From CBDCYN01 sp965224205 (GTDB lineage Bacteria > Planctomycetota > Phycisphaerae > Phycisphaerales > Phycisphaeraceae): a stretch of 64,000 bases of DNA. Location: assembly GCA_965224205.1 (NCBI GenBank), contig CBDCYN010000011.1, positions 124,001 through 188,000 of the forward strand, in the 5' to 3' direction. This document shows, piece by piece, positions 20,001-28,970 of the stretch. The first letter of the stretch is position 1. Every line of letters starts with the position of its first letter. The position numbers and the translations under genes were made by a program. The notes under the pieces are model-generated. The model did not search any database. It was not told the DNA's origin and saw only the letters and a list, made by a program, of their open reading frames with translations.

Positions 20001-20105
20001 ACACGCATCGCGTATCCAAACACCGCGCCGAGGATGCGTTGGCCCCCGAAACGATCCTGGCCGCGACCATGGGTCATGCCGCGTGGTCATCCGGGATCGG
20101 TCGAT
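20001..20105 (-). repeat. Dispersed ~105-bp repeat, reverse copy
   Basis: ACACGCATCGCGTATCC at the left and GTCATCCGGGATCGGTCGA at the right. It sits immediately upstream of the sulfotransferase start and could carry or displace its promoter. Confidence 0.65.
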
Positions 20106-20247
20106 CCGCCCCGGATCAGGTGGTGTTGCGCCTTGTGTGCCTTGTGGGCTCAGCCTCGGTCTGACCTCATCGTGGCAGATTCAGCTTCGGCGTGCAACGG
20201 CGACCGCGGCAAGCCGGTGATGAACCCGCTCTAGTAAGGTTACAGAT

Positions 20248-21762
20248 CTAATCTTCGCTGCGGTACTCGATCGTGTAATTCGGGCTTTCCTTGGTGATCG
20301 TCAGGTCGTGGGGGTGGGACTCGACCATGCTCGCGGCTGAGACCCGGCAGAACCGCGCGTCGCGGCGCAGGGCGGTGATGTCAGCCGTCCCGCAGTACCC
20401 CATCCCGGCCCGCAGCCCACCGACCAGCTGGTACACGAACTCGGAAAGCGGCCCACGGTACGGCACCCGGCCCTCGACCCCTTCGGGCACCAGCTTGCCG
20501 CTAGAAGCGATCCCCTTCTGCCCGTAACGATCCGCCGAGCCGGCCATCATCGCCCCCTGCGAGCCCATCCCCCGGTACGCCTTGTACCGCCGGCCCATGT
20601 GGATCACCATCTCCCCCGGGGCTTCATCGAGCCCCGCGAACAGCGAACCGATCATCACGCACGACGCCCCCGACGCGATCGCCTTGGTGATGTCCCCGCT
20701 GTGGCGGATCCCACCATCGGCGATAACAGGTATTCTCGAGTTGTCTGTGTCTGCATCGGTGTCGCCATTGGACGAGCCACAAGCCTGGCAAGCATTGGTA
20801 ATCGCCGTGATCTGCGGCACACCCACCCCGCTAACAATCCGTGTCGTGCAGATCGAGCCCGGGCCCAGCCCGACCTTGATCGCGTCGGCCCCGGCTCGAA
20901 TCAGATCCCGCGCCCCGGCTTCGCTAGCCACGTTCCCAGCGATCAATTCAATCTCGAACCGGTCTTTGATCGCTTTAACCGTCTCGATCACGTTACGGCT
21001 GTGCCCGTGGGCGCTGTCGACGACTAGCACGTCGACCTCTGCATTGATCAACGCCTCGGCCCGGTCCAACTGGTTCACCCCTACCGCCGCCCCGACACGC
21101 AGCCGCCCACGGTCGTCGCGGCAGGCGTTGGGGAACTGGGCGAGCTTATCGATATCCCGCATGGTGATCAGCCCGGTTAGCCGCATCTGAGGATCGACCA
21201 GCAGCAGCTTCTCGACCTTGGCTTGGTAGAGGATCTTCTCGGCTTGCTGGAGATCGGTATCCGGGGGCGCGGTGATCAGCCGGTCATGGGTCATCACCTG
21301 GCGGATCGGCTGGTCGAGGTCGGGCAGGAACTTCATGTCACGCCGGGTGAGGATCCCGACGACCTTGCCGTCGTTCGAGCCGGTATCGGTGATCGGCACG
21401 CCGGAGATATTCTGCTCGGTCATGAGGCGCTGGGCCTCGCTGACGGGGGCGTCGGGTGGGAGGGTGACCGGGTCGGTAATGATCCCGTTGGCCGAGCGCT
21501 TGACCTTGAGCACCTCGCGGACCTGGGCTTCGATCGACAGGTTTTTGTGGATCACCCCCAGGCCGCCCTCCTGGGCCAGGGCGATCGCCAGCGACGATTC
21601 GGTGACCGTGTCCATCGGGGCTGACAGCAGCGGGGTGTTGAGCCGGATGTTGCGGGTTAAACGCGTCGACACGTCGATGTTGGCCGGGATCAGCTCGCTA
21701 TAAGCCGGCAGCAGCAGGACGTCGTCAAACGTGATCCCTTCGGTGATGATCTTGCCATCCAT
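20248..21762 (-). CDS. guaB: Inosine-5'-monophosphate dehydrogenase
   Basis: Oxidises IMP to XMP with NAD, the committed step to GMP. 504 residues: a TIM barrel with active-site Cys305 in GPGSICTTRI, phosphate-loop VIADGGIRHSGDI, and flap YRGMGSQGAM. The inserted CBS pair is at about residues 93-210. A short Asp/Ser-rich insertion (GSSNGDTDADTDNS) lies between the catalytic loop and VIADGG, where most homologues have a few residues. It is probably a surface loop. Confidence 0.97.
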   Translation of the reverse strand: MDGKIITEGITFDDVLLLPAYSELIPANIDVSTRLTRNIRLNTPLLSAPMDTVTESSLAIALAQEGGLGVIHKNLSIEAQVREVLKVKRSANGIITDPVTLPPDAPVSEAQRLMTEQNISGVPITDTGSNDGKVVGILTRRDMKFLPDLDQPIRQVMTHDRLITAPPDTDLQQAEKILYQAKVEKLLLVDPQMRLTGLITMRDIDKLAQFPNACRDDRGRLRVGAAVGVNQLDRAEALINAEVDVLVVDSAHGHSRNVIETVKAIKDRFEIELIAGNVASEAGARDLIRAGADAIKVGLGPGSICTTRIVSGVGVPQITAITNACQACGSSNGDTDADTDNSRIPVIADGGIRHSGDITKAIASGASCVMIGSLFAGLDEAPGEMVIHMGRRYKAYRGMGSQGAMMAGSADRYGQKGIASSGKLVPEGVEGRVPYRGPLSEFVYQLVGGLRAGMGYCGTADITALRRDARFCRVSAASMVESHPHDLTITKESPNYTIEYRSED

Positions 21763-21864
21763 ATAGCACAGTTATCCGACGCCTGTCGCTACGTCAAGCC
21801 CGTACGCTAACCCGAGGACGCCCCCCCGGATGTGCCCGGACGCCCCTTTTCGGGAAACAGGGGG

Positions 21865-21893
21865 TGAAAATAATGATGTTTTGCTCGTATAAT
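21865..21893 (+). promoter_or_regulatory. Possible sigma-70 promoter
   Basis: A consensus -10 TATAAT at 21888-21893 with TGAAAA at 21865-21870, 17 nt upstream. This is a weak -35. It would drive the secreted toroid protein with a leader of about 190 nt. Confidence 0.4.
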
Positions 21894-22021
21894 CTTATAT
21901 AGGGCCGAGACGAGGTGAAGGGGGTGGCGACAATACGTGGCCGATTGGAAGCAACTTTCCTTGGGATTTGATTAGCCCCGCGTCATCGGCGTGAGGCTGA
22001 ATGTGCAAAGAACCCTAAAGA

Positions 22022-22045
22022 ATCGTCACCTTAAACGGTGACGAT
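22022..22045 (+). promoter_or_regulatory. Perfect 9-bp hairpin in leader
   Basis: ATCGTCACC / GGTGACGAT around a TTAAAC loop, 40 nt before the ATG at 22085. No T-run follows, so it is not a terminator. It could be a protein-binding palindrome or an mRNA stability element. Confidence 0.45.
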
Positions 22046-22084
22046 GCCTAAGCGGAATGTTCCCCGAGCCATAGGAGATAAACG

Positions 22085-23245
22085 ATGCGGCCATGGTTGT
22101 GCGCTGTGTTAAGCCTTGTATTATGCGTCACCGTATCCCCTTGCCAAGCGGTGGATGACGCCCACTGGGCCAAAGCCGATGAAGCGATGAAGCGGGGGAT
22201 CGCTTACTTGCGGGGTACGCAGAACGATGACGGCAGCTGGTCGCCCCAAGCAGGCCCGGCGGTCACGGCGATGGTCTTAACCGTCCTGCTCGACCACCCC
22301 GACACACCCACCGCCGACCCGATGGTGCAAAAAGCCCTCGAGTATGTCCTCAGTAAACGCCAGCCCGACGGGGGTATCTACGATGAGATCTTAGCTAACT
22401 ACAACACGTCGATCTGCCTCGCGGCGCTATCCCGTGTGAACGACATCCCCGAAGCGGCCGAGGCGATCACCAAGGCCCAGCAGTTCCTCCGTGGGTTACA
22501 GTGGAGCGATCAATCTGGCCCCAAGGGCGACCCGGTCGACCGGGCCCACGCGTTCTACGGCGGGGCGGGTTACGGCAAGCATGGAAGGCCGGACATGTCT
22601 AACACTCAAATCATGCTCGACGGGCTCTACGAATCCGGGATGGACTGCAACGACCCGATCTTCAAGCGGGCGATGGTGTTTATCACCCGTTGTCAGGGCA
22701 CCGCGGCCAACACCGCGTTCGGCGACCAGATCGTCCAAGACGGCGGGTTCATCTACGCCACGAGCGTGAATAAAGACCTCGTAGGCGTGCCGCAATCCAT
22801 GGCCAACCCGGAGATGATCGATGAGGCCAAGGCGGGCCGACCCGTCAGCGGGCTGCGCACATATGGCTCGATGACCTACGCGGGGTTCAAGAGCTACCTC
22901 TACGCGCAATTGGATCGGGATGACCCGCGCGTCGTCGAGGCCTACCAATGGATCCGCCGCAACTACACGGTCGACCACAACCCCGGGCTGCCCGGATCGA
23001 TGAAGTTACAGGGGTACTACTACTACCTCATGACCTTCTCCAAAGCCCTCAACGCCTGGGGAGCGGACACGATCCAGACCACCGACGGGCAGAAACGGAT
23101 CTGGGCGCATGATTTGATCGACCAGCTATCGACGCGGCAGAACCAGGACGGGTCATGGGTCAATGAAGCCGACCGTTGGATGGAAAGCGATCCAGGGCTC
23201 GTCACCGCCTACGCCTTGATCGCGCTGACCCACGCGGTGCGGTAA
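22085..23245 (+). CDS. Secreted alpha/alpha-toroid (terpene-cyclase-like) repeat protein
   Basis: 386 residues with a signal peptide (LCAVLSLVLCVTVSPCQA). The mature protein is built from helical repeats carrying QW-like turns, NDDGSWSP, RQPDGGIYDE and RQNQDGSW, as in squalene cyclase/prenyltransferase-fold proteins. The DXDD or DCTAE catalytic motifs of true cyclases are not seen, and the protein is exported, so an enzymatic cyclase role is unlikely. Homologues of this type are common and uncharacterised in planctomycetes. Start supported by a ribosome-binding site AGGAG 8 nt upstream. Confidence 0.75.
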   Translation: MRPWLCAVLSLVLCVTVSPCQAVDDAHWAKADEAMKRGIAYLRGTQNDDGSWSPQAGPAVTAMVLTVLLDHPDTPTADPMVQKALEYVLSKRQPDGGIYDEILANYNTSICLAALSRVNDIPEAAEAITKAQQFLRGLQWSDQSGPKGDPVDRAHAFYGGAGYGKHGRPDMSNTQIMLDGLYESGMDCNDPIFKRAMVFITRCQGTAANTAFGDQIVQDGGFIYATSVNKDLVGVPQSMANPEMIDEAKAGRPVSGLRTYGSMTYAGFKSYLYAQLDRDDPRVVEAYQWIRRNYTVDHNPGLPGSMKLQGYYYYLMTFSKALNAWGADTIQTTDGQKRIWAHDLIDQLSTRQNQDGSWVNEADRWMESDPGLVTAYALIALTHAVR

Positions 23246-23342
23246 CCCCGGCTAGGCGGTGCGCCGGAGTCAGGGCCCGGCTTGGATGATTAAGGCGACC
23301 GATCAGACCATCATCAGGGGAAGAGAAAGGCCGTTACGCCCT

Positions 23343-24260
23343 ATGCGCATCAACGGTGTCATCATCCAGGACGTCTATGCCGAAGCATTCTCGATGTGGG
23401 CGGTCCGGTTGATCGTAACCGCTGTCGACCGACGGTGGGTCGAGATCGGGGTCCAACACGCGACCGGTTACGGCACCTCGATCATCGGCTGTGACGCCGA
23501 AGCCGGTCTGGAGCGAACACTCGATCAAGACAAATCCCCCGACGGACGCCCCGCAGCGGCGATCCTTATATTCGCCCGATCGCTCGATGCGTTAACCGTC
23601 GCCGTGCGCCAGCGGGTGGGCCAGTGCTTGCTGACGTGCCCCACGGTCGCGGTTTACGACGGCCAACCCGCCGGTGGGGAGGGTCACGAAACGATCGAAC
23701 TGGGCCGGCACCTCAGCTACTTCGGTGATGGGTATCAGTTCAGAACGATGGTCAATGGCCGCACGTGCTGGCAGATCCCGGTGATGGACGGGGCGTTCAC
23801 GGTCGAGCACACCGTGACCGCCGTGCCCGCGATCGGGGGGGGAAACTTCTTGGTCTGCGGGTCGCAGCCTGCGGACACGTTGAAAGCTGCGATGCGATCG
23901 GTCGAGGCGATCCAGCCGTTAGCTGGTGTGATCACCCCATTCCCGGGCGGGGTGTGCCGCAGCGGGTCCAAGGTCGGCTCGCGGTACAAGAACCTCATCG
24001 CGTCGACGAACCAGGCGTATTGCCCGACCCTGCGCGACAGCGGGGAGTCGAAGCTGCCCGAGGGGGTAAACTGTGTCTATGAGATCGTCATCGACGCGCT
24101 GACCCGGCCAGCGGTCGGCGGCGCCATGCGGGCGGGGATCCGCGCAGCGTGCCAGGGCCATGGTGACGGGGCGGCCGGGATCCAATCCATCAGCGCCGGC
24201 AGTTATGGCGGGCAACTCGGTAAAATCCATCTAAGGCTGCATGACGTGATGGAAACCTAG
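23343..24260 (+). CDS. mch: Methenyl-tetrahydromethanopterin cyclohydrolase
   Basis: Interconverts methenyl-H4MPT and N5-formyl-H4MPT in the archaeal-type C1 pathway found in methylotrophs and some planctomycetes. 305 residues from MRINGVIIQD. Family-typical blocks are QHATGYGTSIIGCDAEAG, GDGYQFRTMVNG, FPGGVCRSGSKVGSRYKNL and LPEGVNCVYEIVI. The frame is open 28 codons further upstream; this start matches the family best, though its ribosome-binding site is weak. The stop codon TAG is part of the CTAG flank of a MITE, so the gene ends exactly at an insertion. Confidence 0.93.
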   Translation: MRINGVIIQDVYAEAFSMWAVRLIVTAVDRRWVEIGVQHATGYGTSIIGCDAEAGLERTLDQDKSPDGRPAAAILIFARSLDALTVAVRQRVGQCLLTCPTVAVYDGQPAGGEGHETIELGRHLSYFGDGYQFRTMVNGRTCWQIPVMDGAFTVEHTVTAVPAIGGGNFLVCGSQPADTLKAAMRSVEAIQPLAGVITPFPGGVCRSGSKVGSRYKNLIASTNQAYCPTLRDSGESKLPEGVNCVYEIVIDALTRPAVGGAMRAGIRAACQGHGDGAAGIQSISAGSYGGQLGKIHLRLHDVMET

Positions 24261-24354
24261 GCTCTGTCTCAAAACCCATCGGGTGCCACTGGTGGACAAC
24301 CCGCCAGTGGCGTGCCCAACGCCCTCAAACAATGGGTTTTGAGACAAGGCCTAG
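24257..24354. mobile_element. CTAG-flanked palindromic MITE, copy A
   Basis: 98 bp including CTAG at both ends. Inverted repeats are GGCTCTGTCTCAAAACCCAT and its complement (ATGGGTTTTGAGACAAGGCC), with an inner CACTGGTGG/CCGCCAGTG palindrome. It contributes the mch stop codon and separates mch from the mfn genes. No transposase of this type is in the window. Confidence 0.7.
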
Positions 24355-24416
24355 TGCTTGGTCATAGTTGAGATTTTGGGTCTGAGTTTACGGGTGAACC
24401 CCTCAGCAGGTGAACC

Positions 24417-25472
24417 GTGCGTATCCTGGTCTTCGAACACATCTGCGGGGGGGGACTCGCCCGCGAGCCGTTGCCCGAAGATCTTGCCACGGCAGGGGCG
24501 GGTATGTTGCAAGCCGCGGTAGCGGATTTCGTCACGGCCGGGATCGAGACCTGTACCACGCGGGACCCGCGGGTTGACTTAGACCTGCCTTTTGAAAATG
24601 TTGAGGTGCGTGACGTCCGACCGTCTCGGGGCGTCGAAGACGTGTTCAACGATTTAGCCAGGTCCGCGGATCGGGCGTTGATCATCGCCCCCGAGTCTGA
24701 TGGGGCCCTGGGGCGGTGGTTGGGCAGGCTCGCTCGGTGTCGAACGCCGCACCTGGGCTGCGGGCCGGCCGCCGTTTCACTATGCGCTGATAAGCTCGCT
24801 GTATTTCGATGCCTAACCGATGCGGGCGTCCCCACCCCGGTGACACAACCGCTTGCCGCGCACCCGGGCCTAAGTTTCCCGTGCGTGATTAAACCTCGGT
24901 ACGGCGCGGGGTGCGAGCAGACGTTTCTCTGCCGCGACCTCGGGGACATGCCCGCGGCACTCCGCCGTGGACGTTGGATCGTTCAGCCTTTTATCGAAGG
25001 GGTGGCCGCGAGTGTTTCTTTCTTGGTGCATCCGTCCGGGATCCGCTCCCTCTTGACGGGGCGTCAAGTGATCACAACCCGTGGGCAAACCCGGTTGGTG
25101 TATCAAGGCGGGCAGATCCCGCTAGAACGGGATCTGCAACAGCGGGCGGTCCGGCTGGGGCTTGGGGCGTTGTGGGCTGTCCAAAGCGCCCTGGACCATG
25201 GGAACACCCGACCCGATCACCGCCAAGACCCTGCGATCGGTCCCGGTGGGTTGCACGGTTTTGTCGGTGTCGACATGATCTTGGGCCACGACCCTAAACA
25301 CGACATGGTGATCGAGATCAACCCGAGGCTGACCGTTTCTTACGTGGCCCTGCGGCGGCTCTGTGCCACCAGCTTGGCCGCGGCGATGCTCGACCCCCGC
25401 GCACCGATCCGTTGGTTGAACCAAAGTGTTGCCTTTGACGCGGCCGGGATGGGCGGGCGCCAAACGGCATGA
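24417..25472 (+). CDS. ATP-grasp protein, MfnD-like (tyramine-glutamate ligase)
   Basis: 351 residues of ATP-grasp fold. The N-terminus is RILVFEHICGGGLA. The ATP-binding strand is CVIKPRYGAGCEQTFL (about residues 155-170), and the metal-binding end is MVIEINPRLTVSY (about 303-315). In archaea MfnD joins tyramine and glutamate for methanofuran, and orthologous ATP-grasp genes accompany bacterial H4MPT genes. The assignment rests on fold plus neighbours (mch, MfnF-like, MfnB-like). GTG start with AGG 6 nt upstream. Its stop overlaps the next start (ATGA), showing tight coupling. Confidence 0.78.
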   Translation: MRILVFEHICGGGLAREPLPEDLATAGAGMLQAAVADFVTAGIETCTTRDPRVDLDLPFENVEVRDVRPSRGVEDVFNDLARSADRALIIAPESDGALGRWLGRLARCRTPHLGCGPAAVSLCADKLAVFRCLTDAGVPTPVTQPLAAHPGLSFPCVIKPRYGAGCEQTFLCRDLGDMPAALRRGRWIVQPFIEGVAASVSFLVHPSGIRSLLTGRQVITTRGQTRLVYQGGQIPLERDLQQRAVRLGLGALWAVQSALDHGNTRPDHRQDPAIGPGGLHGFVGVDMILGHDPKHDMVIEINPRLTVSYVALRRLCATSLAAAMLDPRAPIRWLNQSVAFDAAGMGGRQTA

Positions 25473-26473
25473 AGACCGTCGGCCTAGACATCGGCGGGGC
25501 CAACCTCAAAGCAGCGTACCGCGATGCTGAGGTGGGGTCGGTCCCGTTCGCTTTGTGGCGGTCCCCGCAGCGATTAACGGAACAACTCACCCGGCTGATG
25601 CAACCGCTGCCCGGATGGGATCAGCTGGCGGTGACCATGACCGCTGAACTGTGCGATTGTTTCGAGACACGCCAAGAAGGGGTGGGACAGATCCTCGACG
25701 CGGTTTGGCGTTGCGCCGCGGGTAAGCCGGTGTACGTGTGGCAGACCACGGGTCGGTTCGTGGATGTCCATCAAGCCCGTCTTCACCCGATACAGACCGC
25801 CTCAGCCAACTGGTACGCCGCCGCCTGCTACCTGGCCCGGCAGTACCCGACCGGTCAGACCCTGTGGATCGATACCGGCTCGACCACGACCGACATCGTC
25901 CGCCTCGTCGACGGCTCACCGGCGCCGCGTGGGATGACCGATCTCGACCGGCTAGCCACCGGTGAGCTGGTGTATCTAGGCGCCGACCGCACCCCCCTGA
26001 TGGCGCTTGGCCCGGTGATCGATTGGCGCGGCGGCTGGTATCGGCTCATGGCTGAGCTGTTCGCGACCACGGGGGACGTCCATCTGCTCACCCACCACGC
26101 CGACGAAGACCCCAACCGCAGCGACACCGCCGACGGCAAACCCCGCACCCGCAGGCACGCGGCGACCCGTGTGTTACGCATGGTCGGGGCGGACCTGGCT
26201 ATGGCTACGCAAGAGGAGGCGGTCATCCTGGCTACCCGCTTCGCCGAGACCCTGCGGCGGCGCATCGCCGAAGCGGTTTGGCAGGTTGTGGACGGCGCGG
26301 AGATCGACCGCGTCGTCGTGACGGGCAGCGGTGATTCCATCGCGGCCGCGGCGGCACAGGTGGCGTTGCCCCAGACCCCGCGGGTGGTCCTGGCTGATCG
26401 GATCGGGGCTCAACGATCGGCTGCGATCTGCGCGTTAGCGATGGTTCAGCTCATGGATGCATCAATCTCATGA
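25469..26473 (+). CDS. H4MPT-linked C1 transfer protein, MfnF-like
   Basis: 334 residues of the actin/Hsp70-like ASKHA fold. Phosphate loop 1 is GLDIGGANLKAAY (residues 5-17). The acidic motif MTAELCDCFETR and phosphate loop 2 IDTGSTTTDIV follow, with the adenosine-type motif VVTGSGDS near the C-terminus. Archaeal MfnF of this family couples the aminomethylfuran diphosphate to gamma-glutamyltyramine. It overlaps mfnD by four bases (ATGA), so the two are co-translated. It is convergent with the MfnB-like gene on the other strand. Confidence 0.82.
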   Translation: MKTVGLDIGGANLKAAYRDAEVGSVPFALWRSPQRLTEQLTRLMQPLPGWDQLAVTMTAELCDCFETRQEGVGQILDAVWRCAAGKPVYVWQTTGRFVDVHQARLHPIQTASANWYAAACYLARQYPTGQTLWIDTGSTTTDIVRLVDGSPAPRGMTDLDRLATGELVYLGADRTPLMALGPVIDWRGGWYRLMAELFATTGDVHLLTHHADEDPNRSDTADGKPRTRRHAATRVLRMVGADLAMATQEEAVILATRFAETLRRRIAEAVWQVVDGAEIDRVVVTGSGDSIAAAAAQVALPQTPRVVLADRIGAQRSAAICALAMVQLMDASIS

Positions 26474-26564
26474 TTACAGCAGTTTCTATGTTGGTGAAGA
26501 GTTCCGAAGGCAGCCGCGACCGTGAGGCAGCGGGTTCTTTCGACAGATCACCATACTTCAGGCT

Positions 26565-27326
26565 CTACAGTGAACCTGAAAACGCTTTAGGCCTTGAGGC
26601 TTGGCCCGGTGAGGGTCGCTGGGCCGCCACCACCGCCGCCAGCTGGCGGACGCGAGCGGCCTGGACGCGTTGCCGTCGGTCCCAGTTGCCGCAGGCGGCC
26701 CCGCGGACCGCCACGAGGTCCGGCTCCAGCGCCAGCGCTCGCGGCAGCGTGTCAGCCCGTAAGGACCCCGCTAGTGCGATCATGACCCCTGCACGGCGGC
26801 AGGCGGTGATCCACCGTTTGAGTGATACGGGGCTGCACCAATCGAATAACCCGTTGGCGTCCTTGACCGCGGTGTCGATCAGGACGCCGGCCAGGCGGGA
26901 GCGGGTCGCCCACCGCACGACCGCCTCGATCGGTGGGCTGGCCACGCGATGGTAATCGGCATAGGCCGCGACGACCGGCTTAGCGGGACGCAGCTGCGCG
27001 AATTGAACGGCTAGCCGTCGGGGCCAGTGGGAAGGGGCGTGGGCCAACCCGATCTTGACGTAAGCGACTGCGTCGGGCAGGGGCTGCATCGGGTCGGACC
27101 ATTCACCCATCGCGATGCTCACGGGGCGTCGCCCGGCGACCGTTTTTAGAATCGACCCGACCGTAGCGGCGCTGGCCCTGCCCAGGGGGCCGTGGTCGGG
27201 TTCTTTGATGTCGATCACGTGGGCCCCGCCGTCGACCGCGGCTTGGGCTTCGCGGGGGTCGCGGACACTGACCAGCAAGGCAGGGGCGACGGGGGTCACA
27301 GGGGGTATCACGGGTTCGACTCCCAC
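26565..27326 (-). CDS. mfnB: (5-formylfuran-3-yl)methyl phosphate synthase, MfnB-like
   Basis: Makes the furan precursor of methanofuran from two glyceraldehyde 3-phosphates. 253 residues of TIM-barrel fold. The hallmark VIDIKEPDHGPLGRAS holds Lys41, and AYVKIGL holds Lys91; these match the two catalytic lysines of the family. SIAMGEWSD and LIDTAVKDANGLFD are also family-like. The GTG start overlaps the end of truD by 19 bp, so it is probably translated from the truD transcript. The coding strand is opposite to mch-mfnD-mfnF. Confidence 0.9.
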   Translation of the reverse strand: MGVEPVIPPVTPVAPALLVSVRDPREAQAAVDGGAHVIDIKEPDHGPLGRASAATVGSILKTVAGRRPVSIAMGEWSDPMQPLPDAVAYVKIGLAHAPSHWPRRLAVQFAQLRPAKPVVAAYADYHRVASPPIEAVVRWATRSRLAGVLIDTAVKDANGLFDWCSPVSLKRWITACRRAGVMIALAGSLRADTLPRALALEPDLVAVRGAACGNWDRRQRVQAARVRQLAAVVAAQRPSPGQASRPKAFSGSL

Positions 27327-28570
27327 GGCTTGAGCGGCGGCTTCATGATCTCGCGCAGCACCACGGTGGCGAACGCCCCGGGGGGCAGGCCGAACGTGAC
27401 CTGGAGGTACGGGCCGTGTTCATCGGCGCCTTCGCAGACCCGCGGGTCTGCGACGATTGCGCGCATCGATCGCCGCCGGCCCTCGGCGGCGGCTTGGGGC
27501 CCGCCCACGAGGTCGGTTTCGGCGAGGCCTTGTTCGATCAGCAGGTTTTTCTCCCAGTGCTGGACCCGCCCGGTGGGCTGGGGCATGGTGGTGCCCCACA
27601 TCGGCCCGGTGGGGGAGACCTCCAGTTTCCCGACCCTACCGCCGGGGGCGTTTTCGATCTCGGCGGTGTTGTGGTCGACGGCGAAGACGGCCCCGTTGTC
27701 GTGTTTGAGGGCGATGTCCCCGTCGATGAGGCGGTGGAACAGCCCCTGGGCGATCCGCTGGTGCAGGGCCCGATTGAACATGATGCTCTGGAGGCCGCTG
27801 ACGAGGAAGACCCTCTGCTGGCGATCGATGGACATGACCGCTTCCTGGGCGGACTTGCCCTGGCGCAGGGCGTCGAGGGCTTGGCGGTCGTGCCGCAGGT
27901 GGCGGGGCCAGCACTCGAGGGCGGCGTGGTAGTCGCCGGATTCGTAGGCTTGACGCCCGGCGCGTGTGGCGGGGCCGTCGGTGGGGCGTGGGTCGCCGAG
28001 CATCAGGTCGAGCATCTCCTGCCAGCGGCCCTGTAGGAGCAGCTTGCCGAGTTGGTGGTTGGTGGCGCGGTACCCGAACCGCTGGGGCCCGACGAAATTC
28101 GCGACCCCGCTGGCGGCCAGGCGGTCGATGACGTGCCGGGCCAGCGGCAGCGCGCCGGGCTTGGGGTGGCGGACCCGGATGACGAAACGGTTGCCCTTGA
28201 GGTGGCCCCGCTTGAGCTTGTTGACATGACGGCTGGCCCACAGGACGCGCAGGCCGGTGTATTGGACCTTGGAGATCAGCTCCTGGTCGTGCCGGTGGTT
28301 GGGCATGGTGATGCTAAACAACTGTCGGGTGACGGCGTATTTGTCTTTGAGGCCGGCGTAGCCGACGTCGCCTCGGCCGACGCGGAATAGCTTGGCTAGG
28401 CGGCGGATGGCGTCGGTGGTGGTTCGCCCTTGTTTCTGGATATAGAGCCACACGTGCTGGCCGTGGCCCGCGGGGTGGTAAAGGGGTTGTTCCTCGACGA
28501 AGAAGTCCTGGGGGCGCTGCTTGATGACCCCGTCGGTGCCGGGCAGGTCTTGGGTGAGGTAGCTAAGCAT
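27308..28570 (-). CDS. truD: tRNA pseudouridine-13 synthase TruD
   Basis: Converts U13 of tRNA-Glu to pseudouridine. 420 residues. The N-terminal PQDFFVEEQPLY and the catalytic GYAGLKDKYAVTRQ with Asp76 are diagnostic. RGHLKGNRFVIRVR, the TRUD-domain NFVGPQRFGY, and the C-terminal GAFATVVLREI follow. Length and order are normal. It heads a two-gene unit with mfnB; truD near C1 genes seems accidental. Confidence 0.95.
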   Translation of the reverse strand: MLSYLTQDLPGTDGVIKQRPQDFFVEEQPLYHPAGHGQHVWLYIQKQGRTTTDAIRRLAKLFRVGRGDVGYAGLKDKYAVTRQLFSITMPNHRHDQELISKVQYTGLRVLWASRHVNKLKRGHLKGNRFVIRVRHPKPGALPLARHVIDRLAASGVANFVGPQRFGYRATNHQLGKLLLQGRWQEMLDLMLGDPRPTDGPATRAGRQAYESGDYHAALECWPRHLRHDRQALDALRQGKSAQEAVMSIDRQQRVFLVSGLQSIMFNRALHQRIAQGLFHRLIDGDIALKHDNGAVFAVDHNTAEIENAPGGRVGKLEVSPTGPMWGTTMPQPTGRVQHWEKNLLIEQGLAETDLVGGPQAAAEGRRRSMRAIVADPRVCEGADEHGPYLQVTFGLPPGAFATVVLREIMKPPLKPWESNP

Positions 28571-28970
28571 CGGGCGTATGGTTCGACCCTGTGAGCGGTT
28601 GAAAGCCTCTATGCGATACAGCCCCGGGTATGCGCACCACGTAACGGTATGCCGCCCCGGAGGTGGCGCGGATCATGGATGGGCCTGCTTCCACGGTATG
28701 GCCCATCGGACGGGCCTAGACGATGGAGGCATCGGCATATCCATGGGGCATCATTTTACCGTGTCGTCGGGCGATCCCGATCCCGGAGGGGAGGAATCGG
28801 GGCCAAGGATCACGTGGCCCGTTGGCTCGGGATCGGAAGACACCTCAAGAATGTTTCATGACACACCGGCTTCATTGTATACAGATCGTGTCTGCGGGGA
28901 GCGCGTCGCGGATCCGGTCGACATGGGCAGGGGGCGCCGGGGGGCGAGACATCGGCGGGCGAGTGGGGGT
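28571..28970. other. No gene recognised
   Basis: 400 bp between the truD start and the ilvE stop. It has weak similarity to decayed dispersed-repeat sequence (GATCCCGATCCCGGAGG near 28775), but no clear copy. Open frames here lack coherent protein sequence. Confidence 0.4.
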
